From positions 1-64,000 of the forward strand of contig NZ_BJCF01000001.1 in assembly GCF_005402965.1 (NCBI RefSeq): a stretch of 64,000 nucleotides of DNA, written 5' to 3'. Positions within the stretch are counted from its first letter, which is position 1. Every line of letters starts with the position of its first letter. Source of the DNA: Dolichospermum planctonicum (GTDB taxonomy: Bacteria > Cyanobacteriota > Cyanobacteriia > Cyanobacteriales > Nostocaceae). Under the pieces are notes generated by a model. That model searched no databases. It saw only the letters and a list, made by a program, of their open reading frames with translations, and was not told where the DNA came from. Shown here one piece after another: positions 44,646 to 52,154 of this stretch. The translations under genes and the position numbers were made by a program.

Positions 44646-44891
44646 ATGAGTGAATTATCTTTAAAAGTCCATGCTTTCTGGGATGAAGAGGCTCAAGTCT
44701 GGACTGCCTCTAGTGAAGATGTACCCGGTTTAATAACAGAAGCTAGTTCTTTAGAATATCTAGAGCAGAAGCTCATGATTATGGTTCCAGAGCTTTTAGA
44801 ACTGAATCAAGTGATCTCAGGTGATTCAGGTCAAGAAATTTCAATCGATATCATTAGTCAACGGATTAGTAAAATCCTAGTGAATGTGTGA
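44646..44891 (+). CDS. DUF1902-type antitoxin (HicB-like)
   Basis: An 81-residue protein, MSELSLKVHAFWDEEAQVWT..., with the HicB-fold signature WTASSEDVPGLITEASSLEYLEQKL. DUF1902 proteins pair with HicA-type RNA-binding toxins. The expected toxin follows but is only a 15-codon stub before a sequence switch. ATG 44646 is preferred; the longer frame uses an atypical leader. The antitoxin is thus an orphan. Confidence 0.82.
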   Translation: MSELSLKVHAFWDEEAQVWTASSEDVPGLITEASSLEYLEQKLMIMVPELLELNQVISGDSGQEISIDIISQRISKILVNV

Positions 44892-44892
44892 T

Positions 44893-44937
44893 ATGGCAAA
44901 ATCATTTACTCCTGAACTTAAGAAAATCCTTTTGCCT
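44893..44937 (+). pseudogene. HicA toxin stub
   Basis: MAKSFTPELKKILLP is the N-terminus of a HicA-type toxin paired with DUF1902 proteins. It stops at TAG 44938-44940. The rest of the gene is replaced by PIN-toxin sequence, so a deletion or recombination has joined two modules. Confidence 0.7.
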
Positions 44938-45089
44938 TAGCCACTGTTTATCAAGTAGATTATTTGTTAACATGGAACTGTAAACATATTGCTAACGCAC
45001 AAATCCAGAAAAAACTCTCATAAATTAGTATTCAATCTGGATATGAACTACCAACAATTTGTACACCTTATGAACTTATGGGAGATTAA
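44937..45089 (+). pseudogene. PIN-toxin 3' fragment
   Basis: The frame reads LATVYQVDYLLTWNCKHIAN then AQIQKKLS, a TAA at 45021-45023, and ISIQSGYELPTICTPYELMG before the final TAA at 45087-45089. This is the C-terminal third of a PIN toxin (DYLLTWNxKHI...TPYELMGD), missing its N-terminal acids and carrying a nonsense codon. Confidence 0.75.
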
Positions 45090-45091
45090 CT

Positions 45092-45253
45092 ATGTAGAAA
45101 GATGAAGTATTAGAAGAAATTTACAAAATTCGAGAAGAACACGCTAAATCTTTTAATTATGATTTGCATGAAATTTGTCAAGATTTAAGGAAAAAACAGG
45201 TAGCTAAAAACAGAAAAATTATTACTCAACCTCTTATCAAATCACTATCCTAA
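45092..45253 (+). pseudogene. Antitoxin-like remnant with stop at codon 2
   Basis: ATG is followed at once by TAG, then KDEVLEEIYKIREEHAKSFN and DLHEICQDLRKKQ up to TAA at 45251-45253. Proteins of this form follow PIN toxins in cyanobacteria, so this was the partner of the fragment just upstream. It could only be translated from an unseen alternative start. Confidence 0.65.
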
Positions 45254-45275
45254 ACTAAGTTTTGGTATTGAGGGG

Positions 45276-45307
45276 GCGATAGCGCAAGCGCTGACTTGTC
45301 AGTTCGC
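45276..45307. repeat. Split-HIP1 hairpin repeat 7
   Basis: GCGATAGCGCAAGCGCTGAC...GTTCGC has the CTGACTTGTCAG insert, identical to the copies at 42841-42922. An intact HIP1 follows at 45327. Located between modules 5 and 6. Confidence 0.8.
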
Positions 45308-45374
45308 TGTTTGGGATGTGGAGGTGCGATCGCTGCTATAATACAAACAGTTACTCTTTTTTGGAAAAAACACT

Positions 45375-45659
45375 ATGGAATTAGTCACCTTAAATCAATC
45401 AGGACATCTGCAAATTCCTGAAATTATTAGACAACAGTTAGGTTTAAATAATGAATCCAAACTATCATTATAAGTTCAAGACGGAAAACTAATTTTAAAA
45501 CCCATCAAAGAAGAACCATCACTTTACTATGAAGGTCATGTATTAGTCTCGGATGTGGAATTATTAACAGATGCTAATTCAATAATTGAAGAACTCAAAA
45601 ATGAAAGAATGAATCAAGTAATTTCATGGTCAAAATATTATTTGATACATCAGTTTTAG
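45375..45659 (+). pseudogene. AbrB/MazE-type antitoxin with internal stop
   Basis: MELVTLNQSGHLQIPEIIRQ and QLGLNNESKLSL form a swapped-hairpin DNA-binding domain, ended by TAA at 45471-45473. The same frame continues VQDGKLILKPIKEEPSLYYE to TAG at 45657-45659, overlapping the toxin by 34 bases. With the stop corrected it would be 94 residues. The toxin-binding C-terminus is lost or needs reinitiation, although the toxin frame downstream is intact. Confidence 0.8.
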
Positions 45660-46066
45660 TTGCGGCTATTTTAGTTAAACATCCTCATCATTTTCCTTGT
45701 TGGTCATGGCTAGAAAAGGTGAAAACCTCACTTGAAGGATTTATAATTACTCATACCTTAGCCGAATTGTTCTCAGTTATATCTTCTTTTCCTTCTCAAC
45801 CTCGTTTTTCACCTCAAATCACTCAGAGGCTTATTCAGGAAAATCTCAAAGAATTTCAGATTATTTCTTTAACTGAAGATGATTATTATCAAGCTACAGA
45901 AAATATGGTCAATTTAGGGTTGACGGGAGGAGCAATTTATGATAGTTTAATCGCTTATTCTGCTTTAAAAATAGAAGCGGATAAAATCTTAACTCTTAAT
46001 GGGAAACATTTTCTCCGTCTTGGCGATTCCATTGCTGAGTTAGTAGAAGTTCCATCATATAAATAG
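45626..46066 (+). CDS. PIN-domain toxin 6
   Basis: A 146-residue PIN protein: VKILFDTSVLVAAIL (first Asp), TLAELFSVISSFP (Glu), GAIYDSLIAYSAL (third acid) and KILTLNGKHFLRLG (fourth position Asn, as in many VapC proteins). The frame is complete. The cognate AbrB-type antitoxin just upstream has a nonsense codon, which is odd for an intact toxin. Expression may be off, or another antitoxin may substitute. Confidence 0.85.
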   Translation: MVKILFDTSVLVAAILVKHPHHFPCWSWLEKVKTSLEGFIITHTLAELFSVISSFPSQPRFSPQITQRLIQENLKEFQIISLTEDDYYQATENMVNLGLTGGAIYDSLIAYSALKIEADKILTLNGKHFLRLGDSIAELVEVPSYK

Positions 46067-46171
46067 CTGGTTTAAACTCAAAATTCACAATATCTAGCTA
46101 TAGTAAATTATAGAGGTTGATCGCATTTGGGGATGTGGAAATGGGATCGCTGTTTGGGGGATGTGGGAAGG

Positions 46172-46401
46172 GCGATAGCGCAAGCGCTGCTGCAAGCAGT
46201 TCGCTTTTTAGTAAATACTGGAAGTGCGTAAGCGTTGCGCTACTGCAAGCAGTTCGCTGTTGGGGATCTGGAATGGCGATAGCGTTGCGCGACCTAGGAA
46301 TCGCTTTTTTTGGATGTGGAAAGTGCGTTAGCGAAGCTTACCGTAGGTATTGCTTTTTGGGATATTGGGAGAGCGATAGCGAAGTGCGACCTAGAAATCG
46401 C
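46172..46401. repeat. Cluster of five split-HIP1 hairpin repeats (8-12)
   Basis: The copies are 46172-46204, 46224-46257, 46276-46304, 46323-46353 and 46373-46401, spaced 48-52 bases apart. They alternate left arms GCGATAGCG and GTGCGTAAGCG/GTGCGTTAGCG. They show three insert types: CTGCTGCAAGCAG (one as CTACTGCAAGCAG), GACCTAG(G) and GCTTACCGTAGGTAT. GGGATGTGG-like spacers join them. They fill the 46067-46467 gap, with no gene. Confidence 0.85.
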
Positions 46402-46467
46402 TTTTTAGAGGGTTTGGGTTAAAAACTTAGGATATAATGATTGAAGATTCAAAAGAAGAGCTTAATT

Positions 46468-46692
46468 ATGAATTACCAAGACATTATTACCATTGAATCA
46501 GGAAAACGCAGTGGAAAACCCTGTATTCGGGGAATGCGTATAACCGTGTACGATATTTTGGAATATCTAGCAGGTGGTATGACAGAAGCAGAAATTCTCG
46601 AAGATTTTTCAGAACTGACATCTGAAGATATTAGAGCCTGTCTATCTTTTGCTGCTGATCGAGAGAAAAAGTTATTTGTCGCTGCACTATGA
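46468..46692 (+). CDS. DUF433 antitoxin
   Basis: A 74-residue protein with the full DUF433 signature: YQDIITIESGKRSGKPCIRG, MRITVYDILEYLAGGMTEAE, and LEDFSELTSEDIRACLSFAA. It is the antitoxin and likely autorepressor of the PIN-like toxin that overlaps it by four bases (46689-46692). ATG 46468 is the family start. The module is intact. Confidence 0.9.
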   Translation: MNYQDIITIESGKRSGKPCIRGMRITVYDILEYLAGGMTEAEILEDFSELTSEDIRACLSFAADREKKLFVAAL

Positions 46693-47021
46693 AACTGCTA
46701 TTAGATGAAAATCTGTCAGATCGGATTATTAATAAAATTATTGATCTATATCCCGATTCAGCACACGTTAAGACTTTAGCACTGATAAATACTGATGATG
46801 CAATTATATGGGAATATGCTAAAGCGAATAGTTTTGTGATTGTTTCCAAAGACTCTGATTTTCATCAACGTAGTTTACTTTATGGTCATCCGCCTAAGTT
46901 TATTTTTCTTCGTATTGGTAATAGTCCTACATCAAAAATTGTGCAGATTTTGACAGATAATTTTGTCACAATCATTCAGTTTGACAGCAGTGAAACAGAA
47001 AGTATTTTGGTCTTAACCTAA
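46689..47021 (+). CDS. DUF5615 PIN-like toxin
   Basis: A 110-residue protein: MKLLLDENLSDRIINKIIDL (acidic DEN motif), INTDDAIIWEYAKANSFVIV and SKDSDFHQRSLLYGHPPKFI (second acidic cluster). This is the compact Mut7-C/PIN-like toxin usually following DUF433. It is coupled to its antitoxin by ATGA. The frame is intact; the target is probably RNA. It is the last module of the island. Confidence 0.9.
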   Translation: MKLLLDENLSDRIINKIIDLYPDSAHVKTLALINTDDAIIWEYAKANSFVIVSKDSDFHQRSLLYGHPPKFIFLRIGNSPTSKIVQILTDNFVTIIQFDSSETESILVLT

Positions 47022-47062
47022 CTTGGAGTACGATCGCCAATCTTATCGGGAGATGTGGGAGT

Positions 47063-47278
47063 GCGATAGCGAAGCTTACCTAAGGTATCGCTTTTGGGGT
47101 GTGGGGGGCGATAGCGAGGCGCTGCTGCAAGCAGTTCGCTTTTTGGGATGTGGAAGGTGCGATCGATACGACAGACTACGGCTATGCACTGAATAGGGAA
47201 AGTTTTGGAAGTTAATACGAATCGCTTTTTGGGGGATGTGGGAGGTGCGTAAGCGTTGCGCTGCTGCAAGCAGTTCGC
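47063..47278. repeat. Cluster of three split-HIP1 hairpin repeats (13-15)
   Basis: The copies are 47063-47091 (GCTTACCTAAGGTAT insert), 47108-47139 and 47245-47278 (CTGCTGCAAGCAG insert; the last has the GTGCGTAAGCG arm). GCGATCGAT at 47159 is a further partial HIP1. Together they fill the right border of the toxin-antitoxin island. The remaining 47279-47511 is AT-rich with no gene seen. Confidence 0.85.
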
Positions 47279-47511
47279 TTTTTGGTGGGTTAGCAGGAGT
47301 CTTACCACCTATTTGCCAGCAGTATCCTTTGAGAAATCAGGGATCTATCTATGGTAAAATCTATTTTGTGTGCTTATTGGTGACAAATATGGCGCTGTGT
47401 ATTTGAACGAGATCCAAAATTTACCTAAAAACTATACACCACAGGACTTTTAACTCTGTTCTCTGTTGCCTATTCTCAGCTATAGATTTTTTCTCTATTC
47501 TCTCTTTATTT

Positions 47512-48813
47512 ATGAATCAAAATGTTATTAATACTTTACATCAACAGGGTTTAGATCATTATCGTAGGAGTAATTATCAACAAGCAATTGCTAGTTTTGA
47601 TGCAGCTTTAGCATTATCTGCTAATTTTTCCATGGCGTATATTAATCGTGGTAATATCTTTCATATTTTAGGTAATTATGAAAAAGCGATCGCTGATTAT
47701 AACCAAGCTATAAACATCAATCCTAATTTTGCTCAAGCTTACCATAATCGTGGCAATAGTTATTATGCTTTGCAAAAATACCAAAATGCTATTAATGATT
47801 ATAATCGTTCTCTAGAAATTAATCCCAATTTTGCTACAGCTTACTACAATCGCGGTTTAATTTATGCTCATCTCCAAAATTATCACCAAGCAATTAAGGA
47901 TTTTAATCAAGCATTAACAATAGTTCCTGATGATATTCAAGTTTACTATCAACGGGGTTTAATTTATGGCAATCTAGGGGATTATCACCAAGCAATTAGC
48001 GATTATAATCAAGCATTACAAATTAATCCTGATTTAGATATAGTATATGCTTTTCGAGCTAATGCACATCACCAATTAGGAAATTATGAAAATGCAATTA
48101 CTGACTATAATCAATCATTACAAATTAATCCCCTTTTAGCTACAGCTTACTATGGACGGGGAACGGTGCGGGAAGCTATGCAGGATTTTGTCGGTGCTGT
48201 TGCAGATTATACTCAATCAATATCAATCACCCCAGAATTTGCTCCAGCATATTGCAAACGAGGTGACGCTCACAAGTTTTTAGGTAATATACAAGCAGCA
48301 ATTAAAGACTATAACCAGGCTTTAACAATAGATTCTGACTTTTTAGCCGCCTATTATCACAGAGGAAATATTCGTTATACAGTCAAAGATTTTAATGGTG
48401 CAATCAGTGATTTTACTGAGGCTTTACGATTGTATCCCCAATCCGCTGTATTCTATAGCGATCGCGCTAATGCCCGTTATGCTCTGAATGACTATAAAAA
48501 AGCCATATCTGATTATACCCAAGCAATCAGTATTAACCCTAATTTAGCTGAAGACTGGTTTAATCGTGGTCGCAGTTACTTTCTTTTAGGAGAATTAAAA
48601 GCAGCATTAACAGATTTAACCCAAGCAATACATTTACAACCACGTTATCCCCTAGCCTATTTAGTCAGAGCGGATATACATAGACAACTGGGGAATCAGT
48701 TAAACGCCATTACGGATTTCCGCAAATCCGCTGATCTTTATTACCAGTCAGGAAATATACAATATTATCAGGAGCTTACCAAGCTGATTTCCAGAATTTC
48801 CGAGGTGGGTTAA
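47512..48813 (+). CDS. Tetratricopeptide-repeat protein
   Basis: A 433-residue protein made of about twelve 34-residue TPR units, such as AYHNRGNSYYALQKYQNAIN and AYYNRGLIYAHLQNYHQAIK, covering the whole length. No signal peptide, membrane segment or catalytic domain is visible. TPR solenoids scaffold protein complexes; filamentous cyanobacteria have many. The partner is unknown. It converges on pyrE 38 bases away. Confidence 0.9.
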   Translation: MNQNVINTLHQQGLDHYRRSNYQQAIASFDAALALSANFSMAYINRGNIFHILGNYEKAIADYNQAININPNFAQAYHNRGNSYYALQKYQNAINDYNRSLEINPNFATAYYNRGLIYAHLQNYHQAIKDFNQALTIVPDDIQVYYQRGLIYGNLGDYHQAISDYNQALQINPDLDIVYAFRANAHHQLGNYENAITDYNQSLQINPLLATAYYGRGTVREAMQDFVGAVADYTQSISITPEFAPAYCKRGDAHKFLGNIQAAIKDYNQALTIDSDFLAAYYHRGNIRYTVKDFNGAISDFTEALRLYPQSAVFYSDRANARYALNDYKKAISDYTQAISINPNLAEDWFNRGRSYFLLGELKAALTDLTQAIHLQPRYPLAYLVRADIHRQLGNQLNAITDFRKSADLYYQSGNIQYYQELTKLISRISEVG

Positions 48814-48851
48814 CAATAGCGTCACCCACCACACCATGTTACCAATACACA

Positions 48852-49481
48852 TTACTCTATCGTAGATTTAACTTCTCGATAGCGTTCCTGAAGATCCTGA
48901 ATCGTAAATAAAGCCTGAAATTGCAACCCAGCAGACTCATATAACTCCCCACCCCCTTGCAATCTATCTATCAGTGAAATTACCATATTTACAGTATAAC
49001 CTGCTGCCTGTAATCGTTCCACGGCTTTGAGTGCAGATTGTCCAGTTGTTACCACATCTTCCAAAACTACGACTTTCGCACCCTGGGGTAAACTCGGACC
49101 TTCAATGTAAGCCATTGTACCGTGTCCCTTGGCTTCCTTGCGAATAATTAAAGCTGGTATTGGTCTATTTTCATAAACAGAGACTACACTCACTGCTGAT
49201 ACAATAGGATCAGCCCCTAAAGTTAAACCAGCTACAGCCTGAGTATCTTCAGGTAAGATATGTAGCAATAATCTTGCCATGGCTAAAGCACCCTGGGGAT
49301 GAAGTGTTACTTGTTTCCCGTTAATATAGTAAGAACTACGTTGTCCAGAAGAGAGAACAAAATCACCCTCTTGATAAGCAAGCTGACAAAATAAATCTAG
49401 TAGCTGATGACGGAGAATAGTTAAATCAGTATTAACCGCCCAAATATTTGAGTTATTGTGGGTTTGAGTGGAATAAGACAT
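48852..49481 (-). CDS. pyrE: Orotate phosphoribosyltransferase
   Basis: The PRPP-binding motif is VVVLEDVVTTGQSALKAVE near residue 135. The N-terminal GDFVLSSGQRSSYYINGKQV and central AGLTLGADPIVSAVS are diagnostic of PyrE. RKEAKGHGTMAYIEGP is the flexible catalytic loop. The enzyme makes OMP from orotate in pyrimidine synthesis. I prefer ATG 49481 (MSYSTQTH) to the upstream ATG at 49511; the protein is then about 209 residues. The tRNA-Arg lies upstream on the same strand. Confidence 0.95.
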   Translation of the reverse strand: MSYSTQTHNNSNIWAVNTDLTILRHQLLDLFCQLAYQEGDFVLSSGQRSSYYINGKQVTLHPQGALAMARLLLHILPEDTQAVAGLTLGADPIVSAVSVVSVYENRPIPALIIRKEAKGHGTMAYIEGPSLPQGAKVVVLEDVVTTGQSALKAVERLQAAGYTVNMVISLIDRLQGGGELYESAGLQFQALFTIQDLQERYREVKSTIE

Positions 49482-49602
49482 TATAAACCATGAAAAGTTG
49501 TGTGAAACCAAACCTAAAACTCAACAGAGTTTTCAAATTAAGCATAAATTAAGACTTAACTCAAGCAAGCATAGACTTTTATGGTTAGCCTTGCAAATAA
49601 AA

Positions 49603-49675
49603 TGAGCGCGGAGGGACTTGAACCCCCGACCCACAGGACCGGAACCTGTTGCTCTATCCACTGAGCCACGCGCCC
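49603..49675 (-). tRNA. tRNA-Arg (anticodon CCG)
   Basis: Read on the - strand, the acceptor arm GGGCGCG pairs with CGCGCTC (one G-U). The D-arm sequence is GGCTCAGTGGATAGAGCA, the anticodon stem ACAGG/CCTGT carries loop TTCCGGT (anticodon CCG), and the T-loop is GGTTCAAGTCC. The discriminator is A and no CCA is encoded. It serves the CGG codon. It lies 122 bases upstream of pyrE. Confidence 0.96.
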
Positions 49676-49884
49676 TTGCATATACATTCAACACTATAAC
49701 ATACTTTTTGAATTTGGTGAAAATTAAATTCTTAGTCATTTTGTATGTTAAATTTTATACTTAAATTCAACTCTAAAATCTTTTTCACCATATAATTTAG
49801 TATCGTAATAATTTAGTATCGTAAGCGATCGCACTTTATTTTTTAGCACAAGTTGGTAAAATCAAAATATGAGTAAAAACATAG

Positions 49885-50349
49885 TTGTTGGATCTAGCAG
49901 TGCGAAGCCGTCAAATCCCTTATTTCCTGTTTATTTTGACTTTAGTTATCATAATTTGCTTTAGTAATTTCTGGCATAAATTACCAAATTTTCCTTGTAA
50001 AAATGACGGATTTATGATTAGTGAAAGTACAAAATATTATATTCATCCTAAGAAAGTTGTGGTTCGTCCTTGGTTAGGTCAACATCATGTATATGCTGTG
50101 TTTATGCTACCAAATAATTATTCACATGATCCTTTAATTAAAGTTAATTTACCATTCAATCAAACCTTCTGTGGAGTTGTAGCAAATCGTAGTCAAACTA
50201 TAGCTGGAATTAATGCTAAACCGGGACATTATTTAGTAAAAGCATATTTACAAACACGCACTGCAATTAAGTTTATTCTCACAGGTAAAATCAATGATCT
50301 CAAAGAAGTAAAAAATTGGCAATTAGGTTATGGTCAAAAAGAGAATTAA
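49885..50349 (+). CDS. Membrane-anchored hypothetical protein
   Basis: A 154-residue protein with one N-terminal membrane segment (YFLFILTLVIIICFSNFW), then a periplasmic part with KYYIHPKKVVVRPWLGQHHV and HYLVKAYLQTRTAIKFILTG. I do not recognise a family. The start is uncertain: TTG at 49885 or 49888, or GTG at 49900. It ends four bases into the 3' end of the convergent gamma-glutamyltransferase gene. No nearby gene suggests a role. Confidence 0.65.
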   Translation: MLDLAVRSRQIPYFLFILTLVIIICFSNFWHKLPNFPCKNDGFMISESTKYYIHPKKVVVRPWLGQHHVYAVFMLPNNYSHDPLIKVNLPFNQTFCGVVANRSQTIAGINAKPGHYLVKAYLQTRTAIKFILTGKINDLKEVKNWQLGYGQKEN

Positions 50350-52073
50350 TAACCCTTTGGAGAACCATCACCGCGAGGATCGGCCGCTGCTTCTAGGGTA
50401 TCATCTTCTGTAACTGTGATGGCATTTGCATTACCCCAAGGTCGAGTTTCCCTGATTTTATGTCCCCGTCGGCGTAAGTCTTCAGCGGTTAACGCATCTA
50501 AACCCCATGCTTCCACTCGCAATTCATCTGGTAGCCATTGGTGATGTATGCGGGGGACCGAAATCGCTGTACCAACATCCATTTTGGATTCTAAAACATT
50601 CAAAATTATTTGCAATACTTGGGTAATAATGGTACTACCACCTGGCGCTCCGACAGCCATTCGCAAGCGATTATTTTCGGTGATAATGGTGGGTGTCATA
50701 CTAGAAAGGGGCGTTTTTTTGGGTGCTATACTATTAGCTTCCTTACCCACTAAACCAAAGGCGTTTGGTACTCCTGGTGCAACTGCAAAATCATCCATTT
50801 CATTATTTAAAACTATTCCTGTTCCGGGTGTGACAATTCCCGCACCAAAACCTAAGTTAATTGTGAAGGTTAAACTGACGGCGTTTCTATCTGCGTCCAC
50901 TACATTTAAATGACTGGTTTCTGTTGATTCATGAAATTTTGAAGTTTTCAGTCCAGGTTTAATTTCTGTTGATGGTCTTGCCATTTTCATGTTAATTTCT
51001 TGACGACGTTTTTGGGCATAAGCTGGGCTAATAAGTTGAGAAATTGGAACTTTAACAAAATCAGGATCACCTAAATATTCGGCGCGATCGCTATAGGCAA
51101 TTTTCATTATTTCTATGATTAAATGTATAGCATCGGGGTGATGCCATCCCCAAGACTTTAAGTCTGTGTCACCGATCATATTTAACATTTGTAATAAGTT
51201 AACTCCTCCAGATGATGGTGGGGGCATAGAACAGATTTTACTTTTACGAAAGTTACCACATACAGGATTGCGCCAGATTGCTTGATATTGTTTTAAATCT
51301 TCAATAGTAATTAAACCGCCATTCTTCTTCATGTCTGAGGCTATTGTTTCAGCAATTTTTCCCCTGTAGAAACTTTGAGGATTTTCAGAAATTGCTTCTA
51401 AAGTTTTAGCTAAATCAGTTTGAATTAATTTTTCTCCTGGTTGATAATATTCACCATTACGAGTAAATATTTTTTTAGCTGCGGGGTTTTTTAGTATTGC
51501 TTGTTTACGGTTTTCGTAAGCTGCTGAAGAACGCCAAGCAACCCTATCACTAATTATAAAACCATTTTTAGCCAGTGCAATTCCAGGTTTCATAACCTCT
51601 CGCCAAGGTAACTTACCAGAACGACGATGAACTTCATACATACCCGCTACAGTCCCCGGTGTTGCTACTGCTAAATAACCAGTAATACTCGCGCCGGGTC
51701 GCACTTTTCCCTCAGCATCTAAATACATATTTTTAGTAGCTTTAATGGGTGCGCGTTCTCGAAAATCTAAAGCTTTAATTTCCCCGGTTTTTTGAGAATG
51801 AAAAAGTAAGAAACCACCGCCACCAATACCAGCAGAAAAAGGTTCAACTACTGAAATAGCGAAGGTTGTAGCTACTGCTGCATCTACGGCATTTCCGCCT
51901 TTTTTTAACATTAAAAGTCCAGCTTCACTGGCCAGAGAATTTGCAGAAACTACCATTCCCCTTTTACTACGGAGGGGCAGGGTGATGGTAGCTGATACGG
52001 CTTGACTGGTGAGGATAGCAGCAAAGAAGATAAAGGAGATGATTAGGTGTTTTGTTTTGGTAATCATGGGCAT
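50346..52073 (-). CDS. ggt: Gamma-glutamyltransferase
   Basis: A 575-residue periplasmic Ntn-hydrolase with a signal peptide (TKTKHLIISFIFFAAIL...AVSA). The large subunit has GGNAVDAAVAT and FRERAPIKATKNMY. The proenzyme should self-cleave before the nucleophile threonine near residue 386, in TETSHLNVVDADRNAVSLT; the oxyanion region is PLSSMTPTI. It transfers or hydrolyses gamma-glutamyl groups of glutathione. Length is typical. The start is ATG 52073 or 52067. Confidence 0.94.
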   Translation of the reverse strand: MPMITKTKHLIISFIFFAAILTSQAVSATITLPLRSKRGMVVSANSLASEAGLLMLKKGGNAVDAAVATTFAISVVEPFSAGIGGGGFLLFHSQKTGEIKALDFRERAPIKATKNMYLDAEGKVRPGASITGYLAVATPGTVAGMYEVHRRSGKLPWREVMKPGIALAKNGFIISDRVAWRSSAAYENRKQAILKNPAAKKIFTRNGEYYQPGEKLIQTDLAKTLEAISENPQSFYRGKIAETIASDMKKNGGLITIEDLKQYQAIWRNPVCGNFRKSKICSMPPPSSGGVNLLQMLNMIGDTDLKSWGWHHPDAIHLIIEIMKIAYSDRAEYLGDPDFVKVPISQLISPAYAQKRRQEINMKMARPSTEIKPGLKTSKFHESTETSHLNVVDADRNAVSLTFTINLGFGAGIVTPGTGIVLNNEMDDFAVAPGVPNAFGLVGKEANSIAPKKTPLSSMTPTIITENNRLRMAVGAPGGSTIITQVLQIILNVLESKMDVGTAISVPRIHHQWLPDELRVEAWGLDALTAEDLRRRGHKIRETRPWGNANAITVTEDDTLEAAADPRGDGSPKGY

Positions 52074-52154
52074 TTTTAGCGTAAATTAAAGCGTGCAAAA
52101 ACTAGTTAAATGATAAAATACTATTTATTCATCACCATTGGCAAGACTTAGATT

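Noticed and set aside
18203-45473. In-frame stops in five toxin-antitoxin genes (18281, 25320, 45021, 45095, 45471) as evidence of stop-codon recoding
   Set aside because: All three stop codons are involved, housekeeping genes in the window use normal stops, and frameshifts and truncations accompany them. Ordinary decay explains the pattern.
43655-47308. Short frames at 43655-43882, 46117-46422 and 47018-47308
   Set aside because: They translate split-HIP1 repeats (Cys/Ala/Ser-rich AAASSS-type peptides) and have no ribosome sites.
41237-47310. Island as a superintegron
   Set aside because: No integrase gene and no attC-like R/L box structure was seen; the repeats are HIP1-related hairpins.
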